This document shows, one piece after another, positions 1-12,922 of a stretch of 64,000 nucleotides of DNA (positions are counted from its first letter, which is position 1; each line of letters opens with the position of its first letter). Under the pieces are notes generated by a model, which saw only the letters and a list, made by a program, of their open reading frames with translations, searched no databases and was not told where the DNA came from. The position numbers were made by a program, and so were the translations under genes. Location: assembly GCF_037975245.1 (NCBI RefSeq), contig NC_092566.1, positions 12,169,501 through 12,233,500 on the forward strand, written 5' to 3'. The stretch comes from Apostichopus japonicus. Taxonomy: Eukaryota > Echinodermata > Holothuroidea > Aspidochirotida > Stichopodidae.

Positions 1-2720
1 ATACCGCACATTCTATAGATCGGTACCGAACATTCGATTGATTGGTACTGCACATTCGATTGATCGGTACCGAACATTCGAATGATCTTTACCGAACAAT
101 CGATTGATCGGTATCGCACTTTCGATTGATCGATACCGCATACTTGATTGATCGATACTGCACATTCGATTGATCGGTACCGCACATTCGATTCATCGGT
201 ACCGAACATTCGATTGATCGATACCGCCCATTCGATTGATCGATACCGCACATTCGATTGATCGATACCGCACATTCGATTGATCGGTATCGCACATTCG
301 ATTTAACGATACCGCACATTCGATTGATCGGTACCACACATTCGATTGATCGATACCGCACATTCGATTGATCGGTATCGCACATTCGATTTAACTATAC
401 CGCACATTCGATTGATCGGTACCGTACATTCGATTGGTCGGTACCGAACATTCGATTGATCGATACCGCATATTCGATTGATCGATACCGCACATTCGAT
501 TGATCGGTACGGAACATTCGATTTATCGGAACCGAACATTCCATTGATCGATACTCAACATTCGATTGATCGGTACCACACATTCGATTTAACGATACCA
601 AACATTCGATTGATCGGTATCGCACATTCGATTGATCCTCACCGAACAATCGATTGATCGGTATCGCATATTCGATTGATGGGCAAGGCAAATTCGTTTG
701 AACGGTAACGCACATTCTATAGATCGGTACCGCACATTCGATTGATTGGTACCGCACATTCGATTGATCGGTACCGAACATTCGAATGATCTTTACCGCA
801 CAATCGATTGATCGGAACCGCACATTCGAACTAACGGTACCGCACATTCGATTTAACGATACCAAACTTTCCATTGATCGGTACCGCACATTCGATTGAT
901 CGGTACCGCACATTCGATTGATCGGTATCGCACATTCGATTTAACGATACCGCACATTCGATTCATCGGTACCACACATTCGATTCATCGGTATCGCACA
1001 TTCGATTTAACTATACCGCACATTCGATTCATCGGTACCGCACATTCGATTGGTCGGTACCGAACATTCGATTGATCGATACCGCATATTCGATTGATCG
1101 GAACCGAACATTCGATTGATCGGAACCGAACATTCCATTGATCGATACTCAACATTCCATTGATCGGTACCGCACATTCGATTTAACGATACCAAACATT
1201 CGATTGATCGGTAGGGAACATTCGATTGAACGGTACCGCACATTCGATTGATCGGTACGGAACATTCGATTGATCGGTACCGCACATTCGATTGATCGAT
1301 ACCGCACATTCTATATATCGGTACCGCACATTCGATTGATTGGTACTGCACATTCGATTGATCGGTACCGAACATTCGATTGATCTTTACCGAACAATCG
1401 ATTGATCGGTATCGCACTTTCGATTGATCGATACCGCATATTTGGTTGATCGATACTGCACATTCGATTGATCGGTACGGAACATTCGATTGAACGGTAC
1501 CGCACATTCGATTGATTGGTACAGAACATTCGATTGATCGATACCGCACATTCGATTGATCGGTATCGCACATTCGATTGATCGATACCGCACATTTGAT
1601 TCATCGGTACCACACATTCGATTGATCGATAACGCACATTCGATTGATCGGTATCGCACATTCGATTTAACGATATCGCACATTCGATTGATCGGTACCG
1701 CACATTCGATTGGTCGGTACCGAACATTCGATTGATCGATACCGCATATTCGATTGATCGATACCGCACATTCGATTGATCGATACCTCACATTCTATTG
1801 ATCGGTATCGCACATTCGACTTAACGATACCAAACATTCGATTGATCGGTACCGCACATTCGATTGATCGGTACCGAACATTCGATTGATCGATACCGCA
1901 TATTCGATTGATCGATACTGCACATTCGATTGATCGGTACGGAACATTCGATTGATCGGAACCGAACATTCTATTGATCGATACTCAACATTCCATGGTC
2001 GGTACCGCACATTCGATTTAACGATACCAAACATTCGATTTATCGGTAGGGAACATTCGATTGAACGGTACCGCACATTCGATTCATCGGTACCACACAT
2101 TCGATTGATCGGTACCGCACATTCGATTGATCGGTACCGGACACAATTTAACGATACCAAACATTCGATTGATCTGTACGGAACATTCGATTGATCGGTA
2201 CCGAACATTCGATTGATCGATACCGCATATTCGATTGATCGATACCGCACATTCGATTGATCGGTACCGCACATTCGATTTATCGGTATCGCACATTCGA
2301 TAGATCGATACTCACATTCGATTGATCGGTACCGCACATTCGATTTAACGATACCAAACATTCGATTGATCGGTACGGAACATTCGATAGATCGGTTCCG
2401 AACTTCGATTGATCGGTACCGCACACTCGATTGATCGGCAAGGCACATTCGATTGACCGGTAACGCACATTCTATAGATCGGTACCGCACATTCGATTGA
2501 TTGGTACCGCACATTCGATTGATCGGTACCGAACATTCGATTGATCTTTACCGCACAATCGATTGATCGGAACCGCACATTCGAACTTACGGTACCAAAC
2601 ATTCGATTTAGCGATACCAAACATTCCATTGATCGGTACCGCACATTCGATTTCGGTACCGAACATTCGATTGATCTGTACCGCACATTCGATTGATCGA
2701 TACCGCATATTCGATTGATC
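1..2720 (+). repeat. HOR block, first copy of a segment repeated 25 kb away
   Basis: This stretch matches about 25,001-28,110. The first base lines up with 25,001. The offset then steps to 25,132, 25,242, 25,264 and 25,265, so the second copy gained six, five and one monomers while this copy lost one base near 1,996. A rare monomer containing CCTCACC occurs at 637 here and 25,879 there and anchors the alignment. A 20-bp unit reading GGACAC before an AATTTAAC stretch lies near 2,137 (27,403 in the other copy). A unit reading CCGAACTTCG, one base short, is at 2,398. Only satellite monomers are present. Confidence 0.85.
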
Positions 2721-4150
2721 GATACCGCACATTCGATTGATCGATACCTCACATTAGATTGATCGGTATCGCATATTCGATTTAACGATACCGCACATTC
2801 GATTGATCGGTACCGCACGTTCGTTTGATCGGTACGGAACATTCGATTTATCGGAACCGAACATTCGATTGATCGATACTCAACATTCCATTGATCGGTA
2901 CCGCACATTCGGTTTAACGATACCAAACATTCGATTGATCGGTAGGGAACATTCGATTGAACGGTACCGCACATTCGATTGATCGGTACGGAACATTCGT
3001 TTGATCGGTACCGCACATTCGATTGATCGGTATCGCACATTCGATAGATCGATACTCACATTCGATTGATCGGTACCGGTATTCGATTTAACGATACCAA
3101 ACATTCGATTGATCGGTACGGAACATTCGATAGATCGGTACCGAACATTCGATTGATCGGTACCGCACACTCGATTGATCGGCAAGGAACATTCGATTGA
3201 CCGGTAACGCACATTCTATAGATCGGTACCGCACATTCGATCGATTGGTACCGCACATTCGATTGATCGGTACCGAACATTCGATTGATCTTTACCGCAC
3301 AATCGATTGATCGGAACCGCACATTCGAACTTACGGTACCAAACATTCGATTTAGCGATACCAAACATTCCATTGATCGGTACCGCACATTCGATTGATC
3401 GGTACCGAACATTCGATTGATCTGTACCGCACATTCGATTGATCGGTACCGCACATTCGATTGATCGGTATCGCACTTTCGATTGATCGATACCGCATAT
3501 TAGATTGATCGATACTGCTCATTCGATTGATCGGTACGGAACATTCGATTGAACGGTACCGCACATTCGATTGATTGGTACAGAACATTCGATTGATCGA
3601 TACCGCACATTCGATTGATCGATACCGCACATTCGATTGATCGGTATCGCACATTCGATTGATCGATACCGCACATTCGATTCATCGGTACCACACATTC
3701 GATTGATCGATACCGCACATTCGATTGATCGGTATCGCACATTCGATTTAACGATACCGCACATTCGATTGATCGGTACCTCACATTCGATTGGTCGGTA
3801 CCGAACATTCGATTGATCGATACCGCATATTCGATTGATCGATAACGCACATTCGATTGATCGATACCTCACATTCGATTGATCGGTATCGCATATTCGA
3901 TTTAACGATACCGCACATTCGATTGATCGATACCGCACATTCGATTGATCGGTACCGAACATTCGATTGATCGATACCGCATATTCGATTAATCGATACC
4001 GCACATTCGATTGATCGATACCTCACATTCGATTGATCGGTATCGAATATTCGATTTAACGATACCGCACCTTCGATTGATCGGTACCGCACATTCGATT
4101 GATCGGTACCGAACATTCGATTGATCGGTACCGCACATTCGATTGATCGA
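2721..4150 (+). repeat. Mosaic satellite segment without a clear tandem HOR
   Basis: The segment contains only 22-bp satellite units and no gene. It holds the common phrase with GATACTCAAC followed by the CATTCGGTTTAAC and GGTAGGGAAC types at about 2,875-2,950. It also holds a GGCAAGG-containing phrase near 3,180, here in the variant GGCAAGGAAC. Near 3,075 one unit is a base short and reads ACCGGTATTCG. The order of variants resembles parts of 4.1-5.5 kb and 27-28 kb, but I could not define a clean copy boundary. Confidence 0.7.
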
Positions 4151-5559
4151 TACCGCACATTCTATAGATCGGTACCGCACATTCGATTGATTGGTACTAC
4201 ACATTCGATTGATCGATACTGCACATTCGATTGATCGGTACGGAACATTCGATTGATCGGAACCGAACATTCTATTGATCGATACTCAACATTCCATTGA
4301 TCGGTACCGCACATTCGATTTAACGATACCAAACATTCGATTGATCGGTAGGGAACATTCGATTGAACGGTACCGCACATTCGATTCATCGGTACCACAC
4401 ATTCGAATGATCGGTACCGCACATTCGATTGATCGGTACCGCACACGATTTAACGATACCAAACATTCGATTGATCGGTACGGAACATTCGATTGATCGG
4501 TACCGAACATTCGATTGATCGATACCGCATATTCGATTGATCGATACCGCACATTCGATTGATCGGTACGGAACATTCGATTTATCGGAACCGAACATTC
4601 CATTGATCGATACTCAACATTCCATTGATCGGTACCGCACATTCGGTTTAACGATACCAAACATTCGATTGATCGGTAGGGAACATTCGATTGAACGGTA
4701 CCGCACATTCGATTGATCGGTACGGAACATTCGTTTGATCGGTACCGCACTTTCGATTGATCGGTATCGCACATTCGATAGATCGATACTCACATTCGAT
4801 TGATCGGTACCGCACATTCGATTGAACGATACCAAACATTCGATTGATCGGTACGATACATTCGATAGATCGGTACCGAACTTCGATTGATCGGTACCGC
4901 ACACTCGATTGATCGGCAAGGCACATTCGATTGACCGGTAACGCACATTCTATAGATCGGTACCGCACATTCGATTGATTGGTACCGCACATTCTATTGA
5001 TCGGTACCGAACATTCGATTGATCTTTACCGCACAATCGATTGATCGGAACCGCACATTCGAACTTACGGTACCAAACACTCGATTTAGCGATACCAAAC
5101 ATTCCATTGATCGGTACCGCACATTCGATTGATCGGTACCGAACATTCGATTGATCTGTACCGCACAATCGATTGATCGGAACCGCACATTCGAACTTAC
5201 GGTACCAAACACTCGATTTAGCGATACCAAACATTCCATTGATCGGTACCGCACATTCGATTGATCGGTACCGAACATTCGATTGATCTGTACCGCACAT
5301 TCGATTGATCGATACCGCATATTTGATTGATCGATACTGCACATTCGATTGATCGGTACGGAACATTCGATTGAACGGTACCGCACATTCGATTGATTGG
5401 TACAGAACATTCGATTGATCGGTATCGCACATTCGATTGATCGATACCGCACATTCGATTCATCGGTACCACACATTCGATTGATCGATACCTCACATTC
5501 GATTGATCGGTATCGCACATTCGATTTAACGATACCGCACATTCGATTGATCGATACCG
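4150..5559 (+). repeat. HOR block paralogous to ~1.9-2.7 kb and ~27.1-28.1 kb
   Basis: This block has the same rare short units as the 1-2.7 kb and 25-28 kb blocks: a 20-bp unit reading GCACACGATTTAAC near 4,440 and a 21-bp unit reading CCGAACTTCG near 4,876. It therefore looks like a third copy of that lineage, about 2,300 bp downstream of the first. It continues through the GGCAAGG phrase (4,914), the GATCTTTACC and CGAACTTACGG units and the TTGGTACAG unit (about 5,400). All of it is satellite monomers. Confidence 0.75.
5035..5298 (+). repeat. 132-bp (six-monomer) perfect-looking local tandem duplication
   Basis: A six-monomer string is present twice at a spacing of exactly 132 bp. It contains the ACAATCG, GGAACC, CGAACTTACGG and TTTAGCGATACC types and the rare ACCAAACACTCG. 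The ACCAAACAC marker begins at 5,072 and again at 5,204. This rare variant is shared by both halves, so the duplication is recent and happened after the mutation. Confidence 0.85.
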
Positions 5560-6249
5560 CACATTCGATTGATCGGTATCGCACATTCGATTTAACGATA
5601 CCGCATATTCGATTGATCGGTACCGCACATTCGATTGATCGGTATCGCACTTTCGATTGATCGATACCGCATATTTGATTGATCGATACTGCACATTCGA
5701 TTGTTAGGTACGGAACATTCGATTGAACGGTACCGCACATTCGATTGATTGGTACAGAACATTCGATTGATCGATACCGCACATTCGATTGATCGATACC
5801 GCACATTCGATTAATCGGTATCGCACATTCGATTGATCGATACCGCACATTCGATTCATCGGTACCACACATTCGATTTAACGATACCGCACATTCGATT
5901 GATCGGTACCGCACATTCGATTGGTCGGTACCGAACATTCGATTGATCGATACCGCATATTCGATTGATCGATACGGCACATTCGATTGATCGATACCTC
6001 ACATTCGATTGATCGGTATCGCATATTCGATTTAACGATACCGCACATTCGATTGATCGGTACCGCACATTCGATTGATCGGTACCGACCATTCGATTGA
6101 TCGATACCGCATATTCGATTGATCGATACCGCACATTCGATTGATCGGTACGGAACATTCGATTCATCGGTACCACACATTCGATTGATCGATACCGCAC
6201 ATTCGACTGATCGGTATCGCACACTCGATTTAACGATACCGCACATTCG

Positions 6250-8644
6250 ATTGATCGGTACCGCACATTCGATTGATTGGTACAGAACATTCGATTGATC
6301 GATACCGCATATTCGATTGATCGTTATCGAACATTCGATTGATCGGTATCGCACTTTCGATTGATCGATACCGCATATATGATTGATCGATACTGCACAT
6401 TCGATTGATCGGTACCGCCCATTCGATTGATCGGTACCGAACATTCGATTGATCGATACCGCATATTCGATTGATCGATACCGCACATTCGATTGATCGG
6501 TACGGAACATTCGATTGATCGGTACGGAACATTCGATTGAACGGTACCGAACATTCGATTGATCGATACCGCATATTCGATTGATCGATACCGCACATTC
6601 GATTGATCGATACCTCACATTCGATTGAACGGTATCGCATATTCGATTGATCGATACCGCACATTCGATTGATCGATACCTCACATTCGATTGATCGGTA
6701 TCGCATATTCGATTTAACGATACCGCACATTCGATTGATCGGTACGGAACATTCGATTGATCGGTACCGAACATTCGATTGATCGATACCGCATATTCGA
6801 TTGATCGATACCGCACATTCGATTGATCGGTAACGAACATTCGATTTATCGGAACCGAACATTCCATTGATCGATACTCAACATTCCATTGATCGGTACC
6901 GCACATTCGGTTTAACGATAACAAACATTCGATTGATCGGTAGGGAACATTCGATTGAACGGTACCGCACATTCGATTGATCGGTACGGAAAATTCGATT
7001 GATAGGTACCGCACATTCGATTGATCGGTATCGCACATTCGATAGATCGATACTCACATTCGATTGATCGGTACCGCACATTCGATTTAACGATACCAAA
7101 CATTCGATTGATCGGTACGGAACATTCGATAGATCGGTACCGAACATTCGATTGATCGGTACCGCACACTCGATTGATCGGTATCGCACATTCGATAGAT
7201 CGATACTCACATTTGATTGATCGGTACCGCACATTCGACTTAACGATACCAAACATTCGATTGATCTTTACGGAACATTCGATTGATCGGTACGGAACAT
7301 TCGATTGATCGATACCGCACATTCGATTGATCGGTATCGCACATTCGATTTAACGATACCGCACATTCGATTGATCGATATCGCACATTCGATTCATCGA
7401 TACCGCACATTCGATTGATCGGTAACGCACATTCGATTTAACGATACCGCACATTCGATTCATTGGTACCACACATTCGATTGATCGATACCGCACATTC
7501 GATTGATCGGTATCGCACATTCGATTTAACTATACCGCACATTCGATTGATCGGTACCGCACATTCGATTGATCGGTACCGAACATTCGATTGATCGATA
7601 CCGCATATTCGATTTATCGGAACCGAACATTCCATTGATCGATACTCAACATTCCATTGATCGGTACCGCACATTCGATTGATTGGTACAGAACATTCGA
7701 TTGATCGATACCGCATATTCGATTGATCGTTACCGAACATTCGATTGATCGGTATCGCACTTTCGATTGATCGATACCGCATATATGATTGATCGATACT
7801 GCACATTCGATTGATCGGTACGGCCCATTCGATTGATCGGTACCGAACATTCGATTGATCGATACCGCATATTCGATTGATCGATACCGCACATTCGATT
7901 GATCGGTACGGAACATTCGATTGATCGGTACGGAACATTCGATTGAACGGTACCGAACATTCGATTGATCGATACCGCATATTCGATTGATCGATACCGC
8001 ACATTCGATTGATCGATACCTCACATTCGATTGATCGGTATCGCATATTCGATTGATCGATACCGCACATTCGATTGATCGATACCTCACATTCGATTGA
8101 TCGGTATCGCATATTCGATTTAACGATACCGCACATTCGATTGATCGGTACGGAACATTCGATTGATCGGTACCGAACATTCGATTGATCGATACCGCAT
8201 ATTCGATTGATCGATACCGCACATTCGATTGATCGGTAACGAACATTCGATTTATCGGAACCGAACATTCCATTGATCGATACTCAACATTCCATTGATC
8301 GGTACCGCACATTCGGTTTAACGATACCAAACATTCGATTGATCGGTAGGGAACATTCGATTGAACGGTACCGCACATTCGATTGATCGGTACGGAAAAT
8401 TCGATTGATAGGTACCGCACATTCGATTGATCGGTATCGCACATTCGATAGATCGATACTCACATTCGATTGATCGGTACCGCACATTCGATTTAACGAT
8501 ACCAAACATTCGATTGATCGGTACGGAACATTCGATAGATCGGTACCGAACATTCGATTGATCGGTACCGCACACTCGATTGATCGGTATCGCACATTCG
8601 ATAGATCGATACTCACATTTGATTGATCGGTACCGCACATTCGA
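6250..8644 (+). repeat. Internal ~1-kb duplication at 1,406-bp spacing
   Basis: Inside HOR copy 1, about 6,250-7,238 and 7,656-8,644 carry the same ordered monomer variants at a spacing of 1,406 bp (64 units minus two bases). A diagnostic unit reading GCATATATGATTG, which I saw nowhere else except the matching positions of copy 2, occurs once in each half (about 6,374 and 7,789). Few differences separate the halves, for example GGTACCGCCC against GGTACGGCCC. This event is older than the 7.36-kb duplication, since copy 2 carries it too. Confidence 0.88.
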
Positions 8645-8685
8645 TTGATTGGTACAGAACATTCGATTGATCGATACCGCACATT

Positions 8686-9059
8686 CGATTGATCGGTATC
8701 GCACATTTGATTGATCGATACCGCACATTCGATTCATCGGTTCCACACATTCGATTGATCGATACCGCACATTCGATTGATCGGTATCGCACATTCGATT
8801 TAACGATACCGCACATTCGATTGATCGGCAACGCACATTCGATTGGTCGGTACCGAACATTCGATTGATCGATACCGCATATTCGATTGATCGATACCGC
8901 ACATTCGATTGATCGATACCTCACATTCGATTGATCGGTATCGCATATTCGATTTAACGATACCGCACATTCGATTGATCGGTACCGCACATTCGATTCA
9001 TCGGTACCGAACATTCGATTGATCGGTACCGCACATTCGATTGATCGATACCGCACATT
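8686..9059 (+). repeat. 17-monomer segment present in HOR copy 1 only
   Basis: These 374 bp (17 x 22) separate the two aligned parts of copy 1. They have no counterpart at the matching point of copy 2, where the flanks join directly at about 16,021-16,047. The segment is ordinary satellite, including GGTTCCACAC and GATTGGTCGG variants. The exact multiple of 22 suggests a deletion in copy 2 by unequal exchange in register; an insertion in copy 1 is equally compatible. Confidence 0.85.
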
Positions 9060-12000
9060 CTATAGATCGGTACCGCACATTCGATTCATCGGTACGGAAC
9101 ATTCGATTCATCGGTACCGAACATTCGAATGATCGATACCGCATATTCGATTGATCGACACCGCACATTCGATTGATCGGAACCGAACATTCGATTTATC
9201 GGAACCGAACATTCGATAGATCGATACTCACATTCGATTGATCGGTACGGAACATTCGATTGATCGGTACCCCACATTCGATTGATCGATACCGCATATT
9301 CGATTGATCGATACCGCACATTCGATTGATCGGAACCGAACATTCGATTTATCGGAACCGCACATTCGATTGATCGATACCTCACATTCGATTGATCGGT
9401 ATCGCATATTCGATTTAACGATACCGCACATTCGATTGATCGGTACCGCACATTCGATTCATCGGTACCGAACATTCGATTGATCGGTACCGCACATTCG
9501 ATTGATCGATACCGCACATTCTATAGATCGGTACCGCACATTCGATTCATCGGTACGGAACATTCGATTGATCGGTACCGAACATTCGATTGATCGATAC
9601 CGCATATTCGATTGATCGATACCGCACATTCGATTGATCGGAACCGAACATTCGATTTATCGGAACCGAACATTCGATAGATCGATACTCACATTCGATT
9701 GATCGGTACCGCACATTCGATTTAACCGTACCAAACATTCGATTGATCGGTACGGAACATTCGATAGATCGGTACCGAACATTCGATTGATCGGTACCGC
9801 ACACTCGATTGATCGGCAAGGCACATTCGATTGACCGGTAACGCACATTCTATAGATCGGTACCGCACATTCGATTGATTGGTACCGCACATTCGATTGA
9901 TCGGTACCGAACATTCGATTGATCTTTACCGCACAATCGATTGATCGGAACCGCACATTCGAACTTACGGTACCAAACATTCGATTTAGCGATACCAAAC
10001 GTTCCATTGATCGGTACCGCACATTCGATTGATCGGTACCGAACATTCGATTGATCTGTACCGCACATTCGATTGATCGGTACCGCACATTCGATTGATC
10101 GGTATCGCACTTTCGATTGATCGATACCGCATATTTGATTGATCGATACTGCACATTCGATAGATCGGTAGGGAACATTCGATTGAACGGTACCGCACAT
10201 TCGATTGATTGGTACAGAACATTCGATTGATCGATACCGCACATTCGATTGATCGATACCGCACATTCGATTGATCGGAATCGCACATTCGATTGATCGA
10301 TACCGCACATTCGATTGATCGGTACCGCACATTCGATTCATCGATACCGCACATTCGATTGATCGGTACCGCACATTCGATTGATCGATACGGCACATTC
10401 GATTGATCGGTATCGCACATTCGATTCATCGATACCGCACATTCGATTCATCGGTACCGAACATTCGATTGATCTGTACCGCACATTCGATTGATCGGTA
10501 CCGCACATTCGATTGATCGGTATCGCACTTTCGATTGATCGATACCGCATATTTGATTGATCGATACTGCACATTCGATTGATCGGTACGGAACATTCGA
10601 TTGAACTGTACCGCACATTCGATTGATTGGTACAGAACATTCGATTGATCGATACCGCACATTCGATTGATCGATACCGCACATTCGATTGATCGGTATC
10701 GCACATTCGATTTAACGATACCGCATTTTCGATTGATCGGCAACGCACATTCGATTGGTCGGTACCGAACATTCGATTGATCGATACCGCATATTCGATT
10801 GATCGATACCGCACATTCGATTGATCGATACCTCACATTCGATTGATCGGTATCGCATATTCGATTTAACGATACCGCACATTCGATTGATCGGTACCGC
10901 ACATTCGATTCATCGGTACCGAACATTCGATTGATCGGTACCGCACATTCGATTGATCGATACCGCACATTCTATAGATCGGTACCGCACATTCGATTCA
11001 TCGGTACGGAACATTCGATTGATCGGTACCGAACATTCGATTGATCGATACCGCATATTCGATTGATCGATACCGCACATTCGATTGATCGGAACCGAAC
11101 ATTCGATTTATCGGAACCGAACATTCGATAGATCGATACTCACATTCGATTGATCGGTACGGAACATTCGATTGATCGGTACCGAACATTCGATTGATCG
11201 ATACCGCATATTCGATTGATCGATACCGCACATTCGATTGATCGGAACCGAACATTCGATTTATCGGAACCGCACATTCGATTGATCGATACCTCACATT
11301 CGATTGATCGGTATCGCATATTCGATTTAACGATACCGCACATTCGATTGATCGGTACCGCACATTCGATTCATCGGTACCGAACATTCGATTGATCGGT
11401 ACCGCACATTCGATTCATCGATACCGCACATTCTATAGATCGGTACCGCACATTCGATTCATCGGTACGGAACATTCGATTTATCGGAACCGAACATTCG
11501 ATAGATCGATACTCACATTCGATTGATCGGTACCGCACATTCGATTTAACCGTACCAAACATTCGATTGATCGGTACGGAACATTCGATAGATCGGTACC
11601 GAACATTCGATTGATCGGTACCGCACACTCGATTGATCGGCAAGGCACATTCGATTGACCGGTAACGCACATTCTATAGATCGGTACCGCACATTCGATT
11701 GATTGGTACCGCACATTCGATTGATCGGTACCGAACATTCGATTGATCTTTACCGCACAATCGATTGATCGGAACCGCACAATCGAACTTACGGTACCAA
11801 ACATTCGATTTAGCGATACCAAACATTCCATTGATCGGTACCGCACATTCGATTGATCGGTACCGAAAATTCGATTGATCTGTACCGCACATTCGATTGA
11901 TCGGTACCGCACATTCGATTGATCGGTATCGCACTTTCGATTGATCGATACCGCATATTTGATTGATCGATACTGCACATTCGATAGATCGGTAGGGAAC

Positions 12001-12922
12001 ATTCGATTGAACGGTACCGCACATTCGATTGATCGGTACAGAACATTCGATTGATCGATACCGCACATTCGATTGATCGATACCGCACATTCGATTGATC
12101 GGAATCGCACATTCGATTGATCGATACCGCACATTCGATTGATCGGTACCGCACATTCGATTGATCGATACCGCAGATTCGATTGATCGGTACCGCACAT
12201 TCGATTGATCGATACGGCACATTCGATTGATCGGTATCGCACATTCGATTCATCGATACCGCACATTCGATTCATCGGTACTGAACATTCGATTGATCTG
12301 TACCGCACATTCGATTGATCGGTACCGCACATTCGATTGATCGGTATCGCACTTTCGATTGATCGATACCGCATATTTGATTGATCGATACTGCACATTC
12401 GATTGATCGGTACGGAACATTCGATTGAACTGTACCGCACATTCGATTGATTGGTACAGAACATTCGATTGATCGATACCGCACATTCGATTGATCGATA
12501 CCGCACATTCGATTGATCGTTATCGCACATTCGATTGATCGATACCGCACATTCGATTCATCGGTACCACACATTCGATTGATCGATACCGCACATTCGA
12601 TTGATCGGTATCGCACATTCGATTTAACGATACCGCACATTCGATTGATCGGTACCGCACATTCGATTGGTCGGTACCGAACATTCGATTGATCGATACC
12701 GCATATTCGATTGATCGATACCGAACATTCGATTGATCGATACCTCACATTCGATTGATCGGTATCGCATATTCGATTGATCGGTACCGAACATTCGATT
12801 GATGGTTACCGAACAATCGATTGATCGGTATCGCACTTTCGATTGATCGATACCGCATATTTGATTGATCGATACTGCACATTCGATTGATCGGTACCGC
12901 ACATTCGATTGATCGGTACCGA

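Larger units (their letters stand above)
5560..12922 (+). repeat. 7.36-kb HOR, copy 1 of a tandem pair
   Basis: This is the first member of a large tandem duplication. Positions 5,560-8,685 align with 12,923-16,047 at an offset of 7,362 bp, and 9,060-12,930 aligns with 16,048-19,920 at 6,988 bp. The step between the two offsets is 374 bp, exactly 17 monomers, which copy 2 lacks. Both offsets equal a whole number of 22-bp units minus eight bases, matching the recurring 21-bp units inside. I found only about four small differences from copy 2: at 6,387, 9,776, 10,001 and 10,726-10,727. Its longest minus-strand open frame (5,878-7,038, 386 codons) is a repeat artefact. Confidence 0.92.

Noticed and set aside
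5878-7038. 386-codon minus-strand open frame (identical frame at 13,240-14,400), and others of 328-370 codons
   Set aside because: The frames exist because the monomer has no minus-strand stop. Overlapping frames encode the same 22-residue cycle in different phase, edges fall at variant monomers, and 21-bp units shift the frame freely. There is no promoter, start context or non-repeat domain.
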